Assembly: GCF_020379485.1 (NCBI RefSeq)
Contig: NC_063436.1
Coordinates: forward strand, 38,383,512-38,447,511
Source of the DNA: Brassica napus
Taxonomy: Eukaryota > Streptophyta > Magnoliopsida > Brassicales > Brassicaceae
Direction: 5' to 3'
Length of the DNA: 64,000 bases
This document shows positions 11,565 through 22,986 of this stretch, piece by piece; the stretch's first letter is position 1; each line of letters starts with the position of its first letter. The notes under the pieces were generated by a model. It was given only the letters and a program-made list of their open reading frames with translations, was not told where the DNA came from and made no database searches. The translations under genes and the position numbers were made by a program.

Positions 11565-11608
<44 letters not shown>
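11565..11608. repeat. (AT)22 microsatellite
   Basis: An uninterrupted 44-base AT dinucleotide run inside the AT-rich repeat block. Such tracts are hypervariable and self-complementary. Confidence 0.95.
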
Positions 11609-11610
<2 letters not shown>

Positions 11611-12617
11611 TTATAGATGTTTTATTAACCCTTATAAATAAATTTATAATTTGGAAAATGTTTTCACAAACCATATAAGTGATTCAGTCTTTATAAAATG
11701 TTATAAGACTTCATAAATGAATTACCTTTTGAAATTCTACGAATCCTTATAAATGAACATTCACGGACGTCCTTATAAATGAATTACCTTTGTAAGGATT
11801 TTTATAAACCCTTTCAAAGTCTATTAAATAATCTTATAAATTATTTATAGACCCTTATAAAAAATTTCTATATATTCTTATAAATGATTCATAAACCCCT
11901 TAAAATTAATTTATAATTTAGACAAAAGTTTTCTACAAATCCTTATAAATGATTTATAAGCTTTTTTAAAATGTTTTAAGACTTTATAAACAAAATACCC
12001 TTAGAAAATTTTACAAATCCTTTTAAATGATTTTATAAAACCTTATAAATATTTTTATATATTCTTATAAATGAATTATAAACCCTTATAAATAATTTAT
12101 AAGTATTTATAAACAATTTATAAATCTTCATAAATGATTTATAAACATTTATAAATTATTTATAATCCGTATAAAGCCTTATAGAAAACTAAGTTCAAGT
12201 TTGTCTTATAGACTGATTTTATAAACTCTTATAAATGAATTATAATTTAATAAGATATTTAGATAGCCTTATAAATTCTTTTGATAACCAATTATAAATA
12301 GATTTATGAACCTAATAAATGGTTTAATAAATCCTTATATATGATCTATAAGTTGTTTTATAAAATCTTATAAATGTCTTTACAAACTCTTATAGATGAT
12401 TTATAAGATTTTATGAAAGATTTATAAACCCTTATAGATAATCTATAAATTGGCTTATAAGTATAAGTTTCTTTATACTCTTATAAATGATTTATAAGAT
12501 TTAATAAAAGATTTATAAACCCTTAAAATATGGTTTATAAACCATTATAAATGATTTTTAAATATTTACAAATGATTTGTAGACTTTTACATACATATAT
12601 ATTATTTATTATCATTT

Positions 12618-12754
12618 TTTTTTTGACAACATCAAAACAAACTACTAACTAGATGCTCTAGACAGCCCAGCGAGCCAAACCGGTGGAGTTGAATTGACAT
12701 AAAGCAAAGCTGAAGGAGAACTCCTTGCACCGCGTGCAAGCTTATCCGCCAAGG
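12618..12754 (-). mobile_element. Tiny 5'-truncated LINE insertion with 18-bp target duplication
   Basis: On the minus strand this 137-bp insert encodes the end of a LINE RNase H domain (LADKLARGARSSPSALLY, then a stop), followed by a short 3' UTR and an A-tail, seen as a T-run at its left end. TATTATTTATTATCATTT occurs on both sides, at 12600-12617 and 12755-12772, as a target duplication. The insertion is therefore a genuine, separate retroposition into the AT-rich repeat. Confidence 0.9.
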
Positions 12755-12876
12755 TATTATTTATTATCATTTAAAAATGATTTATAAACCTTATAAGCAT
12801 CAATAAATGATAACATATATTTATAAAGTCTTATAAATGATTTATTATCGTTTACAAATGATCTACAGAAAATGTG

Positions 12877-13705
12877 TCAAAGCCATACATGGAGAAAACA
12901 AAAACTGTTGACTACTTTTCTGTGCAAAGCTGCACATACATCTTCAGGATACAACACCCCATGAGCCTTTGAACGAAGCAGCTTGTAGAAATTCATGTTT
13001 GCGACAGGAACTGCGCCTATTATCCTAACTGTGAGGAACATCTGCACATCAGGGAGCTTTGAGCTTATATTTTTGGCAAACATCACAGGATGTGCCAGGC
13101 CACAGAAGATAATGTTCCTCTTTTTTAAGAAATGAATTGCTGCTGGACGCAGTTCAAGATCAAGGAATATGTGATTGCCAACATACAGAACCGGTCCCTT
13201 TAAAGGTATTCCTCCAAGTGTTCTTTCTATTGTACCGTTGACTAGAGTTGAGAGAAAGACGAGAACAACAGCGATTAGCAATCTGAGTGTGAAAAATAAT
13301 AATACTCCAGGCTTTTCTTATAGTAACAGAAGCAGGATGTTGTGTTGCAGTTAAAGCTTTGAACTCACTTACCTTTGTGATTGTTCAAACTCTTTGAGCT
13401 CAAAAGGAGTAGGTAGAGTGTAATCATAAATGTAATCAAGTTTCTTCGCACGTCGATAATAATATGCAATCTTAAGAATAGTCGCCAGATCTACCCCATC
13501 CTCCTAACATATGTAGATCAATCGTGCTGTAGATTAGTAAACTAAATACAATATTTGATTCAAACATGCAGAAGATGTGAGCACCTTAACAAGAAGTGGA
13601 ACTGTCCATTATTCACAAACTCAAGGACTTCACATTTTGGCAATGCACAACGGAGTCTATCAGTGTCTTCTTTGTTCAGTAACCATTGATCACGTCCACT
13701 GCAAC
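12877..13705 (-). pseudogene. Phytyl ester synthase-like acyltransferase gene fragment
   Basis: Three exon-like blocks on the minus strand match the middle of the plant esterase/lipase/acyltransferase family of PES1/PES2 (chloroplast phytyl ester and triacylglycerol synthesis). Upstream block, near 13580-13700: SGRDQWLLNKEDTDRL. Next, 13373-13505: EDGVDLATILKIAYYYRR and YDYTLPTPFELKEF. Then 12877-13281: GGIPLKGPVLYVGNH and LYPEDVCAALHRK. Plausible GT-AG borders lie between them. After HRK the family continues for over 150 residues, but here sequence turns into intron-like DNA and the AT-rich repeat, so the 3' part is lost. The hydrolase N-terminal half is also missing. I infer a dead gene fragment. 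Confidence 0.8.
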
Positions 13706-14351
13706 ATCCATAGCCGTCTTATAGCTACCACTTAGCTTCTTTACAAGCAAAAAGATCGGTGAACTTCAACTTTAAATTAATAATGGAAATAAATAACTTT
13801 ATGAACCTGAGAAGTATAAGTGTTTGGGTTTTAACTGTGTACACATCTGCAAAACAAGACCAATCTGATTTAGTACAGAAATGAGGTACTATGAAAGGAG
13901 TCACTTGACAACCGAACAAACAAAACAAAAAGGAAAGCAAGTCATCACTTTAGCATCTTCAACGACCTGATTCAACCCCTTAGCTCCTTCAACAGCCATC
14001 TCTTTAGCTTCTTCTACATGCATCACTTTCTTCAGTCATTCTTAGAACTCCTACAAGTAAACGATACACAAAGAAGACATCACATATACAAACTACATAA
14101 CTCACACATACACAGTTAAACTTTTTTGCTAGTCATCAGCCATTTCACCTCGAACCCATTTTCTACTGTGATGTTTGCTTGATTAGAATGTAAGTTTTCA
14201 CATACGACAAAAGCTTTATCATTATTTAACTACACACCAACAAATTTTTCTTTTGTTAATATTCATCCAAGATACTATAATTTCAAGTTCTAAACAATAA
14301 AAATATTGATATGAAATAGATAAAAAAAACTCACAGTGCTGCCATCAGTTT
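13706..14351. other. No recognisable gene; possible decayed exon near 13950-14040
   Basis: Mostly AT-rich. On the minus strand about 80 bases (13950-14030) read EEAKEMAVEGAKGLNQVV, a repetitive Glu/Lys/Ala-rich peptide of the kind found in LEA-like proteins or coiled coils. No flanking structure supports it as a gene. Confidence 0.35.
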
Positions 14352-14684
14352 ATGGCAAGGGTCTCTGTTTTCTTCGCATCTTCTGCAATCTTTCTTCCTC
14401 GTTTCCCAAGCTCTAGTAACTCTCTCTCTCACTTTCTCTCTCCAATGGCAGCAGTGAAATTAAGCAGAAACCAGTACGTTTACGTGGCAAACCCCGCCGA
14501 GCAAGCGGAGCGTTACGAGGAGATGGTACAGTTCATGGAGCAATTCGTCACAGAGGAGAATACGGTGGAAGAGCGAAATCTACTCTCAATCACGTACAAG
14601 GACGTGAAAGGATCTATAAGCACCGCGTGGAGGATCGTATCCTCAATCGAGCACAAAGAAGCAAGCCCTTTAGGGTTAGTTTAG
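14352..14684 (+). pseudogene. 14-3-3 protein N-terminal fragment, probable pseudogene
   Basis: Downstream of the internal ATG at 14445 the protein reads like the first ~70 residues of a kappa/lambda-type plant 14-3-3 (phosphoserine-binding adaptor). Visible blocks are [34 protein letters not shown] and [12 protein letters not shown]. These form helices 1 to 3, the dimerisation region. Conserved residues have decayed: AKLAEQ reads ANPAEQ, and the KNVIGSLRAAWR stretch reads [12 protein letters not shown]. After residue 110 the frame ends and nothing of the remaining ~180 residues with the phosphopeptide groove is found. A preceding hydrophobic extension from the ATG at 14352 is not typical of the family. 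Confidence 0.8.
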
Positions 14685-14885
14685 TCATTGTAACTACACA
14701 TCTTAGGTATTTATGAAAATGTCCTTCTATTGAAGGTAAAGTTGAATAATGGTACTACATAAAGTGTAAAAGTTAAATTTCTCCTATCAAATTATACACA
14801 TTCTTATATTATTCAGTCTAAGAAAAATCTAACTAACAATATTATCTTATTTTAGTCTAATTGTAATAAATTCTTTTGATTTATT
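14685..14885. other. AT-rich spacer
   Basis: No gene, repeat or promoter is recognised. Its right end is the point where the left LTR of the next element is cut off. Confidence 0.5.
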
Positions 14886-17406
14886 TCTCCACCCTGAACA
14901 CTCCCGTCCACAAACACAAAAGTCACATGACCGGAAAACATCACTCCGGGGATTGACCTTCTCCCAATCTAACCCAGGCCGCATCGTCATGCAGCGCTTG
15001 TCCATGGGCGCGGCCCACTCCATGGAGAGTAGGTCACTCCACCACTCGAGAATTGGGCTTCTCCCAATCTTACCCCATGGTCCATGCATATCACCGGAGA
15101 ATTGTGCTTCTCCCAATCTAACCCCGAGACGGCCACATACTCACAAGCATTAGTCTAGATGCAACACAACTCAAACCAGCATGAGGGAGATCCTCCTCTA
15201 ACCTCCATGCAACACACATGTAGACTAGATGCACGACACACACACCCACTTTCCCTAGTCAAGACCACAACACAAAACACAACTGGCATGAGGGAGCTCC
15301 ATCTCTAACCTCCATGCGACACTTGGTCTAGACTCGACAATTCTAAAGCGAGCGACATACTAAACAACTACCCGGCATAAGAAAGAGTCTCACTCAAATC
15401 TCTATGCAATCCCAACTACACTACATGCAATGCATATGAACCGGCATGAGAAGAGTTTCACTCAAATCTACATGCTACACAACACCATAACATATGCAAC
15501 TACAAAACTAATGATGCATGCATGTAATCTAACCACTTACCAACACAATGCATATCAATCATGGTATCACCCCTAGACAACCATGTTCACAACAACAAGA
15601 CAAGATATGTATAACCATAACTATAACATGCATTATAATTAAACACTCAAGCATGGGTTCTACCAACTCCCACATGCACACACATAAACCGCAAATGCGG
15701 TCCTAGCTCATGAATCCTCACGGTTCAAGTTCTCCAACCTGCATACACACACGGTTAGCAACACACAACACACACACACACATGGAACCCACCTAGGTTT
15801 TCACAAGCCGCACAACACCTCAAAAGCGAAAGACCACCTCTCCTAGCACAACACAACAGATCCTAGGACAAGGATCAACACACGGAAAAGCCTCCTACAC
15901 TCTCCTCATTCACTTAGAAATTTTTATCAGTTTTTGCCATTTTCTCTCTCAAGAACAAACCATAAGATCGACTGAGAGAGAAGGCACATGGGGTTTCTAA
16001 ACTTCTAAAACCCATACTAAGGGTCCTATTTATAGCCAAAAAGTGGGGTGGAAACACTTGACATGTGTAGTTCCACTTGTCACCAAAATGCACTCCAAAA
16101 GCTCCCATGCATGAAAGTACACTGAATCAAACCATTTACGTCCCATCTTCTAGAAATTAAACCACCTTCCCATGTAGGTTCACTGTACCCAAAATCAGAA
16201 CGAAACTTGACTCCCAAGTTAAGTTTCCACCTCACCACTTTTTAGCTCCAAAATGGCCTTTAAGCTTAACACATGTGAAACCTACTTCGTAGGATTGTCT
16301 CCCTTGCTCCTGTAGACTTCAGTGTGTAGGGGAAGAACCAATGCATGGAAGTTTTCGTGCCTGATATGTTTCCATTAGCCTTCTCCCTCCTTAACCAAAC
16401 CGCAAAAATGGCCCATTTTGACAGTTTCGGGTCTTTAATCTTCCAATCTGTTTTTCTTGTGCTCCAGCCCAATCCAATACTTCCCCTGAGTCCTAAATGA
16501 AGCTTAGATGTCGTGGGGTTTCATGTAGAAAAGCCTTCCTTCAGCCCATAGTTTCCATTACCCCTTGTAGTCCATTTCGGGAACAAATAGTATCTCCATG
16601 TCTTCTTGCTCTCTAGATGTGTATTACCCCTGATTTCTTCACCATAAAATTATTTGATTTATTACACACCATGTCCAAGATTAAGGAATTTGGTCCCCTC
16701 CACGTGGCATGCTCCTATTGATTGCTCGAATGGGTTATATGGACCAATGGGATTCTTTCTCTCTCCTTTGACTTTACTTGACTTTGACATCTGAGTTGAC
16801 CATTTCCAGAAGTCAAGGAAATGTGTAAAATATTTCTATGAACTCCTTTTCCATGTTTGCACAAAGTTTGGCCACATTTGCCCTCAACTAGATCGTTTCG
16901 ATCATATCGGCCAAAACCGTCTTCCTCCGGACTATCTTGGTCTTCTTCTTAACCATCTTGGTTTTGTCTCGACCAAACTCTAAAATACCTTAAATAAGGT
17001 TTCAAAATTGACTCCCTAACTCATGTATTCATAGTAGCCACCTTCGTCTTCTGGCCGTCACCAAACCTCTACGTAGACCATCTCTGAAACCTTTACCGAC
17101 CATCTCCTTATAGGCCCGTACAAATTTGATTTTGATTCGACAAATTGTCTTCCACTAACCCAACTTGATGAGTGAGATTGAGTATTACTTGAATTGTTGA
17201 CTTTGGAAATTCAACATGCTCGACCATGACCCTTTCGTAGCTCAAATTCTATCTATGCGATCAAATCTGATTTTTGCTCTACCGTTCTTCAAAACTCGTC
17301 GACCAAACCTCTAGTCATAACTCTATATAGCATAATACTCTAAATGTTGATCGATCCTAATTCGTTGAATTTTTGTTGACTTGATGCCCTTGAGCAGGGT
17401 ATTACA
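14886..17406 (-). repeat. 3' LTR (truncated) of the gag-only element
   Basis: This 2.5-kb repeat matches 20476-22986 of the right LTR, with scattered substitutions and short indels throughout. The minus-strand start is TGTAATACCC at 17406. A TATA box on the minus strand (CTATAAATAGG, about 16022-16032) is the LTR promoter. Homology stops abruptly at 14886, so the R/U5 end was deleted after insertion. Confidence 0.88.
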
Positions 17407-17420
17407 TTATCCCCTCCTTA
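17407..17420 (-). other. Polypurine tract of the gag-only element
   Basis: On the minus strand this reads TAAGGAGGGGATAA, directly before the TGTAATACCC start of the left LTR. It shows that the element retains its cis signals for replication in trans. Confidence 0.85.
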
Positions 17421-18529
17421 AATGAATTCGTCCCCGAATTCACAAGGTACTTCTATCTTCTTCTACCACCTTCTGAACTTTGCTTCGGCTTCCTCGATCT
17501 GTTCCTTGGTTCTATGTTGTCGATGTCACTATTTGCTTCTACCATCTACTTCTTTCTTTTACTACTGATGCCACCATTTGATAATAAACTCTTCTACCAC
17601 CGTCTACTCACATCACAACTCCGGCTTGTCGTGCGATCAACTCCACAATTTCTTTACTTGGAATTTCCATTCTTGTCTCCCCTCCATGGAAAGGACTTCA
17701 TCTTGATCATCGGCACCATATTGCCTCCTTGTTTGGGCTTTCATCTTCAACTCCTCTCATCCTCCTCTGGTCTTACACCTGATTAGGCTTCATCTTTTAT
17801 TCTCGTCATATTTTTTCTCCTGGCTTTACACCGTTTGGGCTTCACCACTAAACTTCTTCGGATTGGTCTTCCACTTGACATCTCTTCCCTAAATCTTCGG
17901 CTTTTTGCTCTTCAATAACTTTTACTCCTTGAGGCATCACCATTCCAAATACACCATACACTCTAGCCTCCATGCTTCCATTACGGTCTCGGTTGCTTCT
18001 TCACTAGCTCGACCACTGATTACTTTGATCTTGCACACTCGCTGCCGGTGTTTACTACGGTCGCCTCTGGTTCTAGATTTTCTTCATGCACGCACAAGTC
18101 TTCATGAGTACACCTTGTCAAGGTTTATGTCCTTCCGACACCACACCCACTTACAACTCATCACATGGCTATAAATAAGGGGCGGCTTCCTAAACTCTAG
18201 GGTTCACTCTCTCCTAAAAAAAACAAGGTTTCCTAAAGCAAAGCTTAACTACCTAAACTTAGAAAGGTCTACACACTACACAACACTTGCTACCCGGACA
18301 CACAGTCCTCAATGCCACAACAAAGAAGGTTGCACACGCAACACAATAACAAAACAAAACAACAGCCACAACATGCAAAGAGAAGGATCAGCAACCACCT
18401 ACCTTAGCTCCCACGAGCTCAACGACGAGGGTTCCTAGAATGGCCATAGTTTCTATGGTTCTATCCTCCCATTGCAGATGAGGCTGATCGAGCAGGGCTG
18501 GCAGGGGAAACGACGGAGATGTGTACGGC
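17421..18529. other. Interior of the gag-only element without clear gene
   Basis: The stretch is pyrimidine-rich on the plus strand. Plus-strand frames here (17514-17786, 17905-18174) are shadows of that composition. A plus-strand TATA-like CTATAAATAAGG occurs at 18167-18178, opposite to the element's own direction. No pol motif can be found on either strand. Confidence 0.55.
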
Positions 18530-19458
18530 TTAGATCACGCTGGTCATTGGACAATCCGCGACGAAGTGTCCACGAGTTTCACACGAGGTGCAGATCAGGT
18601 AAGCACTCAAGTCCGGCTGACTCCTAATTCTGGTGCACGCCCGAGTATGATGGTCACCTGCTCCACACACATTGCTTTCTCTTCTGGTTGGAATATCGCG
18701 AGAGTCTTTAACATTTGATGCTGGTCCTCCACTAGTACCTCCTTTTTCCACTTGTCCTCCTAGAGCTCCACTTGTTCTGGTCATCCCATTCTGAGTACCC
18801 TCCATCATCTGAACTTCCCTTTTGGTCTCTTGTTGAACTTCCTTGCCCAGTTCCCTTGCTTCTGTTCCGACTTCCGGATTGGTTGGTGATGACTCCATTG
18901 GCATTGGCGAGTAATGGTACTCGTAGTATGGGTCAAAGAATTGCCTAATACTTTCCAAGCTAAAATCAATAGATCCTCCAAGTGAGAACGCTGGACTCCA
19001 AGCTGGCATTAGGATCCATGGACTGGTCTCTCGGGAACTGAAGTCGGCAATGTTGACGGCCACCGTGCTGTCTGATGAGATCTCAATGATTTCCGGCGGT
19101 GGTTGTTCAATTATCTCCACATCAGATGAATTGATCTCCATTGCCTCCCACAACTCATTGCCATAGCCGTACTGGAAGTTGAATGAGTTGGATGATGCTT
19201 GCGGAATGGCTTCCATGCTTTGGAAAAGTTCATACCCTCCAAATGATCAGATTCTTCTTCAATCTCTTCAAGTACCTCAACTTCCTCAAACTCGGATGAC
19301 CCGGTCTCATGCGAACTTTCGGTTCTCTCGACCACATTCTCATTTTCAAAGTTGGAATCAGACTCTGACTCGCTGGATGAGCTCGATTCACTTGACCCAT
19401 CATAACCGGCTGCTTCAGTCACTTGCCCAACTCTTCGTAACCGTACCACATTCCCCAT
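18530..19458 (-). pseudogene. Gag-like zinc-knuckle protein of the long-LTR element, one frameshift
   Basis: Two minus-strand frames join into one gag-like protein of roughly 300 residues. The N-terminal part (19458 to about 19225) has a Ser/Glu-rich acidic stretch. After a one-base slip near 19220-19235 the second frame continues (ELFQSMEAIPQASS) to 18530. The C-terminus has a CX2CX4HX4C zinc knuckle, CTSCETRGHFVADC, preceded by a decayed one (VCGAGDHHTRAC, lacking the first Cys). These are nucleocapsid-type RNA-binding motifs. It follows the primer site by about 210 bases, as gag does. I do not recognise a canonical capsid fold, so 'gag' rests on position and knuckles. Confidence 0.7.
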
Positions 19459-19664
19459 CCTCGATCCACTCCCGCCCTGTCGATTACCAACACCAAAAAC
19501 TGCAACACAAGATAAGAGTGAGGTCCTAAATTCCCAAAAACTGATCTAACATACCTAGTCCTAAGAAGAGGACGTTCCAGTTCCCTAGTGACGTTGTTTG
19601 CGATTCCTTTTAACTCGATAAAACATTTAAAAACCCGCAAACGAAAGCACGGTATCTCAACTGT

Positions 19665-19676
19665 GCTCTGATACCA
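19665..19676 (-). other. Primer binding site of the gag-only element
   Basis: On the minus strand this reads TGGTATCAGAGC, complementary to initiator tRNA-Met. It stands a few bases inside the right LTR end (19682) and fixes the element's orientation. Confidence 0.93.
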
Positions 19677-19681
19677 CCATT

Positions 19682-22600
19682 TCTAACACCCACGAACCGT
19701 CCTAGGTTGGACTAACCCATAACGACCCGAAAGTGTCACAGTTTTGACGAGTACCGTAGTTAGTCCGGCCAACAATTTAAACAAATTCAAAATCTCGACC
19801 AGTCCGGCCACAATACTGTCCCTCTCGACCTCGGCCTAAGGCTTGCCAACCCGTACCTCGGCCAAGAGTTGTGTTAAGTTTGGACAAAACTATATATCAG
19901 CGTTCTACGGGGATTTTATTAAACAAACATACTTTATTTATTTCACAAAGTCGGGAACTCGACTAAAGTCCTCAAATACAACAACAAAGAGAAAATAACG
20001 AGTCAAACGGGTGCCAATAAAAATCAAAACGAGTGAAAACATAAACATCTTGCTCCTTGCAAACAACATCGGAAAACTACGCTGGCCTCGTCCTCCTCAC
20101 CCTGCAACCGCACAACCCTATACGGTTACCTGCAAAGAAAGGGGGGGGGGGGGAGGAGAGTGAGAAACACACAACAACAACAACGACCCCTCTCCTTTGC
20201 GCAAACACAAACACAACAACAAGAAAGCAATGCGGAAGAGTAAACGTGCAACTACTAAAGCAATGCAATAACTTAAACATGAATGTAATGCAATCGCTCA
20301 AACATGAATGCAATGCAATAACTCTACTCCCCAATCTCATCCCGAGACCTAACTACAAACCACACGACAATCTAGACTCAATCCTAGACTCAACCACCAA
20401 AAACAAGACACTCGAAGGACGGAGCCTCGCTCTACACATCCCTGGATCCCTTCACAACCCGGAGCGCTATCCTCTCCACCCTGAACACTCTCGTACACAA
20501 ACACAAAACTCACATGACTGGAAAACATCACTCTGGGGATTGCGTTTCTTCCAATCTAACCCGGGCTACATCGTCATGCAGCGATTGTCCATGGCCGCAA
20601 CCCACTTCATGTTGACAAGCCATGGAGAGTAGGTCACTCCACCACTGGAGAATTGGGTTCTCCCAATCTAAACCCATGGTCCACGCACATCACCGGGGAA
20701 TTGGGCTTCTCCCAATCTAACTCCGAGACGGCCACACACTCACAAGCATTAGTATAGATGCACCACAACTCAAATCAGCATGAGGGAGCTCCACCTCTAA
20801 TCTCCATTCAACACGCATCTAGACTAAATGCATGACACACACACCCACTCGCCCTAGTCAAGACCACAACACAAAACAAAACTATCATGAGGGAGCTCCA
20901 TCTCTAACCTCCATGCGACACTTGGTCTAGACTCGACAATTCTAAAGCGAGTGACACACTAAACAACTACCCGACATAAGAGAGAGTCTCACTCAAATCT
21001 TTATGCAACCCCAACTTCACTACATGCAATATATATGAACCGGCATGAGAGAGTTTCACTCAAATCTACATGCTACACAACACCATAACATATGCAACCA
21101 CAAAACTAAGGATGCCTGCATGTAATCTAACCACTTAACAACACAATACATATCAATCATGGTATCACCCGTAGACAACCATGTTCACAACAACAAGACA
21201 AGATATGCATAACCATAACTATAACATGCATTATAATTAAACACTCAAGCATGGGGTCTACCAACTCCCACACGCACACACATAAACCGCAAATGTGGTC
21301 CTAGCTCATGAACCCTCATGGTTCAAGCTGCATACACACATGGTTAGCAACACACAAGACACACACACAGAGGCCCACCTAGGTCTTCACAAGCCGCACA
21401 ACACCTCCAAAAGCCAAAGACCACCTCTCTTAGCACAACACAACAGATCCTAGGACAAGGATCAACACACGGAAACACTCTCCTCACTCACTTAGAAATT
21501 TTTATCGGTTTTAGCCGTTTTTTTCTCTCAAGAACAACCCATAAGATAGAGTGAGAGAGAAGGCACAGGGGATTTCTAAAATTTTAAAACTCATCCTAAG
21601 GGTCCTATTTATAGCCAAAGAGTAGGGTGGGAACACTTGACATGTGTAGTTCCACTTGTCACCAAAATGCACTCCAAAAGCTCCCATGCACTAAAGTACA
21701 CTGAATCAAACCATTTACGTCCCATCTTCTAGAAGTTAAACCTCCTTCCCATGTAGGTTCACTGTACCAAAAAATCAGAACGAAACTTGATTCCCAAGTT
21801 TAGTTTCCACCTCACCACTTTTTAGCTCCAAAATGACCTTTAAGCTTAACACATGTGAAACCTACTCCTTAGGCTTGTATCCCTTGCTCCTGTAGACTTC
21901 AATGTGTAGGGTAGAACCACTGCATGGAAGTTTTCGTGCTGATATGTTCCCATTAGCCTTCTCCCTCCTTAACCAAACCGCAAAAATGGCCCATTTTGAC
22001 ACTTTCGGGTCTCTAATCTTCCAATCTGTTTTCCTTGTCCTCCAGCCCAATCCAATACTTCCACTGAGTCCTAAATAAAGTTTATATGTCGTGGATTTCA
22101 TGTAGAAAAGCCTTTTTCAGCCCATAGCTTCCATTACCCATTGTAGTCCATTTCGGGAACAAATGGTATCTCCATGTCTTCTTGCTTTCTAGATGTCTTT
22201 TGCCCCTGATTTTTTCACCATAAAATCTCTTTATTTATTTCACACCATGTCCAGGATTGAAAGAATTTGGTCCCCTCCACGTGGCATGCTCCTATTGGTT
22301 ATATGGACTATTGGGTTTCTTTCTCTCTCCTTTGACTCTGGTTGACTTTGACATCTGAGTTGACCATTTTCAAAAGTTGAGGAAATATGTAAAACATTCT
22401 TTTGAACTCCTTTCACATGTTTTCACAACTCAATCTTGCATCCTTTTCCCTCAACTAGCTCGTTTCGACCATATTGGCCAAAACCGTCTTCCTCCGGACT
22501 ATCTTGGTGTTCCTCCAAACCATCTTGGTTTTGTCTTGACAAAACTCTCAAATATGTCCTAAAATACCTTAAATAAGGTTCCTAGATTGACTCCCTAACT

Positions 22601-22986
22601 CATGAATTTATAGTAGCCACCTTCGTCTTCTAACCGTTACCAAACCTCTGCGTAGACCATCTCTGAAACTTCTACCGACCATCTCCTTATAGGCCCGTAC
22701 AAACTTGATTCTGATTCGACCAAATGTCTTCCACTAACCCAACTTGATGATTGAGATTGAGTCTTACTTGAATTGTTGACTTTGGAAATTCTCCATGCTC
22801 GACCATGACCCTTTTGTAGCTGAGATTCTATCTGTGCGATCAAATCTGATTTTTGCTCGACCGTTCTTTAAAACTCCTCGACTGAACCTCTAGTCATAAT
22901 TCTATATAGCATAATACTCCAAATGTTGGTCAATCCTAAGTCATTGACTTTGCGTTGACTTGATGTCCTTGACCAGGGATATTACA
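19682..22986 (-). repeat. 5' LTR (complete, about 3.3 kb) of the gag-only element
   Basis: On the minus strand it starts TGTAATATCCCTGG at 22986 and ends GGGTGTTAGA at 19682. The family usually ends TTACA, so one base has probably changed. A minus-strand TATA box (CTATAAATAGG) lies at about 21605-21616. Short GTCAA/TTGAC motifs recur in the first 700 bases. The part 19682-20475, including a G13 run near 20140, has no counterpart in the truncated left LTR. Plus-strand frames such as 20057-20632 are chance openings. Confidence 0.88.

Larger units (their letters stand above)
10956..12860. repeat. AT-rich degenerate repeat, about 20-bp unit
   Basis: Nearly the whole stretch is made of diverged copies of a unit close to TTATAAATGATTTATAAACC, in which TATAAAT and ATTTATA pair as near-palindromes. 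Units differ by substitutions and small indels, so this is old satellite-like or slippage-derived sequence. It has no coding content. It is interrupted by an (AT)22 tract and by a LINE fragment (see those entries). Confidence 0.8.
14886..22986 (-). mobile_element. Non-autonomous long-LTR retrotransposon with gag only (LARD / TR-GAG-like), minus strand
   Basis: Two long direct repeats (14886-17406 and 19682-22986) flank a 2.3-kb interior. On the minus strand the parts stand in the right order: LTR, primer site TGGTATCAGAGC, a gag-like gene with a zinc knuckle, a polypurine tract, LTR. There is no space for, and no trace of, protease, RT, RNase H or integrase. The LTR starts TGTAATATCCC, like Tekay/Del-type gypsy LTRs, and the sequence before the PPT (GTGAATTCGGGGACGAATTC on the minus strand) is typical of gypsy 3' ends. 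The left LTR lacks its last ~790 bp, so the target duplication is lost. LTR divergence is clearly higher than for the gypsy element at 3053. Confidence 0.85.

Noticed and set aside
20057..20632. A 191-codon plus-strand frame
   Set aside because: It lies inside the 3.3-kb LTR, runs antisense to it, is low in complexity and matches no family.
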